Positions 63,304 to 64,000 of a DNA stretch of 64,000 bases are shown one piece after another (position 1 is the stretch's first letter; each line of letters starts with the position of its first letter). Source of the stretch: Longimicrobiales bacterium (GTDB lineage Bacteria > Gemmatimonadota > Gemmatimonadetes > Longimicrobiales > Gaopeijiaceae). Location of the stretch: positions 3,980,501 to 4,044,500 of the forward strand of contig OX638356.1 of assembly GCA_951813395.1 (NCBI GenBank), in the 5' to 3' direction. Below the pieces are notes generated by a model. That model worked only from the letters and a program-made list of their open reading frames with translations, ran no database searches and had not been told where the DNA came from. Made by a program: the position numbers and the translations under genes.

Positions 63304-64000
63304 CCCGTCACCGCAGCAGCCCCATGGTATTCCTGGCAGCACGCATTCTCATCGCCTGCCTTGCAGTCGCCGCCTGCGCCTCCGAGGACCGCGCACCGGC
63401 CTCGGCCTCCACACAGCCCACATGGCCCGGCGACGAATGGCCCGTCTCCGACCCCGCCGCCGAAGGTGTCGACCCGGCGGCGATCGACGCGCTCGTGTCC
63501 GACATCGACGCGGGACGCTACGGCCTCATCGACCACTTCCTCCTCATCCGCAACGGCCGCGTCATCGCGGACCATCGCTGGGACCACCACGACACCTACG
63601 TCCAGCTCCTCGCGGCGCAGGACGACACGGTCGAGCACCAGTACAACTACGACCACCCCGCGTGGCACCCGTTCTACCGGGACACGCGCCTCCACAGTCT
63701 CCAGTCGGTTACCAAGAGCGTGATGGCCGTGGCATTCGGGATCGCGGTCGACGCCGGACACATCCCGCCGACAGGGGCGGAGGTCTGGCCGTACTTCACC
63801 GGATACGGGGTGGATCCTTCGGAACCCGGTCGCGCCGGCGCATCGCTCGAAGACTTCCTGACCATGCGCAGCGGCATCTCGTGGGCGGCCCCGGGCCAGA
63901 CCTACGACGACGGGACGCACCCGACCGTTGTCATGGAGACGAGCGACGCCTGGATCGACTATGTGGTGAACCGCCCCGTCGCAGTCGAGCCGGGCACCCG
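63300..64000 (+). CDS. Class C beta-lactamase-like serine hydrolase lipoprotein (3' partial)
   Basis: The frame is open to the window end (at least 233 residues). A lipoprotein-type signal ends LAVAAC, followed by a Ser/Pro/Ala linker. The catalytic SxxK is in LQSVTKSVMAVAFGIAVDAG and the region SLEDFLTMRSGISWAAPG is typical of beta-lactamase/DD-peptidase-fold esterases. A 6-His-rich stretch (HRWDHHDTYVQL) precedes it. The ATG overlaps the methyltransferase stop. Confidence 0.88.
   Translation, partial: MTRHRSSPMVFLAARILIACLAVAACASEDRAPASASTQPTWPGDEWPVSDPAAEGVDPAAIDALVSDIDAGRYGLIDHFLLIRNGRVIADHRWDHHDTYVQLLAAQDDTVEHQYNYDHPAWHPFYRDTRLHSLQSVTKSVMAVAFGIAVDAGHIPPTGAEVWPYFTGYGVDPSEPGRAGASLEDFLTMRSGISWAAPGQTYDDGTHPTVVMETSDAWIDYVVNRPVAVEPGT

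Overview
This is a GC-rich (about two thirds G+C), densely packed bacterial chromosome segment. The mix of a TMEM260-like DUF2723 membrane protein, PadR-type regulators with small channel-like proteins, many Tat/lipoprotein-exported hydrolases and two short RpoD-like sigma factors best fits Gemmatimonadota, possibly a marine or host-associated lineage. That placement is inferred from gene content only. I see no rRNA, tRNA or CRISPR array. One insertion sequence (IS630 family) is present. The first and last genes run off the window.

Left part (1-15 kb): an M20 peptidase converges on trpE, which is divergent from a DUF2723 membrane protein. A leftward cluster follows: RpoD-like sigma factor, rsgA, flavin reductase, an unknown membrane protein, then a Mre11-like and a Rad50-like protein. 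Most of these genes are joined by 4-base stop/start overlaps. The last two keep the Mre11/Rad50 architecture, including a zinc-hook CxxC, but have lost catalytic residues (GNHD to GARD and GHxH to GSNH; no P-loop, no Walker B acid). They look like a paired pseudo-nuclease/pseudo-ATPase. Next come an HD phosphohydrolase, a short UvrC-like GIY-YIG protein and a YdeI-family protein.

Middle part (15-39 kb): exported hydrolases (penicillin acylase, M24 peptidase, NHL-repeat lipoprotein, amidohydrolase), a DUF433/DUF5615 toxin-antitoxin pair, and signal peptidase I. An amino-acid catabolic cluster follows (class III aminotransferase, methylmalonate-semialdehyde dehydrogenase, Na+ symporter with a small membrane protein), then a PadR operon with a clear promoter. 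A maeB-pckA operon controls the C3/C4 node. An Omp85-like barrel protein and a second RpoD-like sigma factor with a near-consensus promoter close this part.

Right part (39-64 kb): ssb and polA (its 3'-5' exonuclease residues are lost), then an MscS channel translationally coupled to a 1015-residue protein whose AAA Walker A lysine and Walker B acid are replaced. The IS630 copy sits 5 bases after that gene, at a CTAG target. Beyond it are a cold-shock protein, an ABC exporter with a soluble lytic transglycosylase and a TolQ-like protein, and a glycine-cleavage/lipoylation group (gcvH, gcvP, metallo-hydrolase, lplA-like). The window ends with acyl-CoA dehydrogenase, tatA, an MFS transporter, a TrmJ-like methyltransferase and a truncated serine hydrolase.

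Starts were adjusted where a Shine-Dalgarno site, a signal peptide or a 4-base overlap indicated a different codon from the longest frame.
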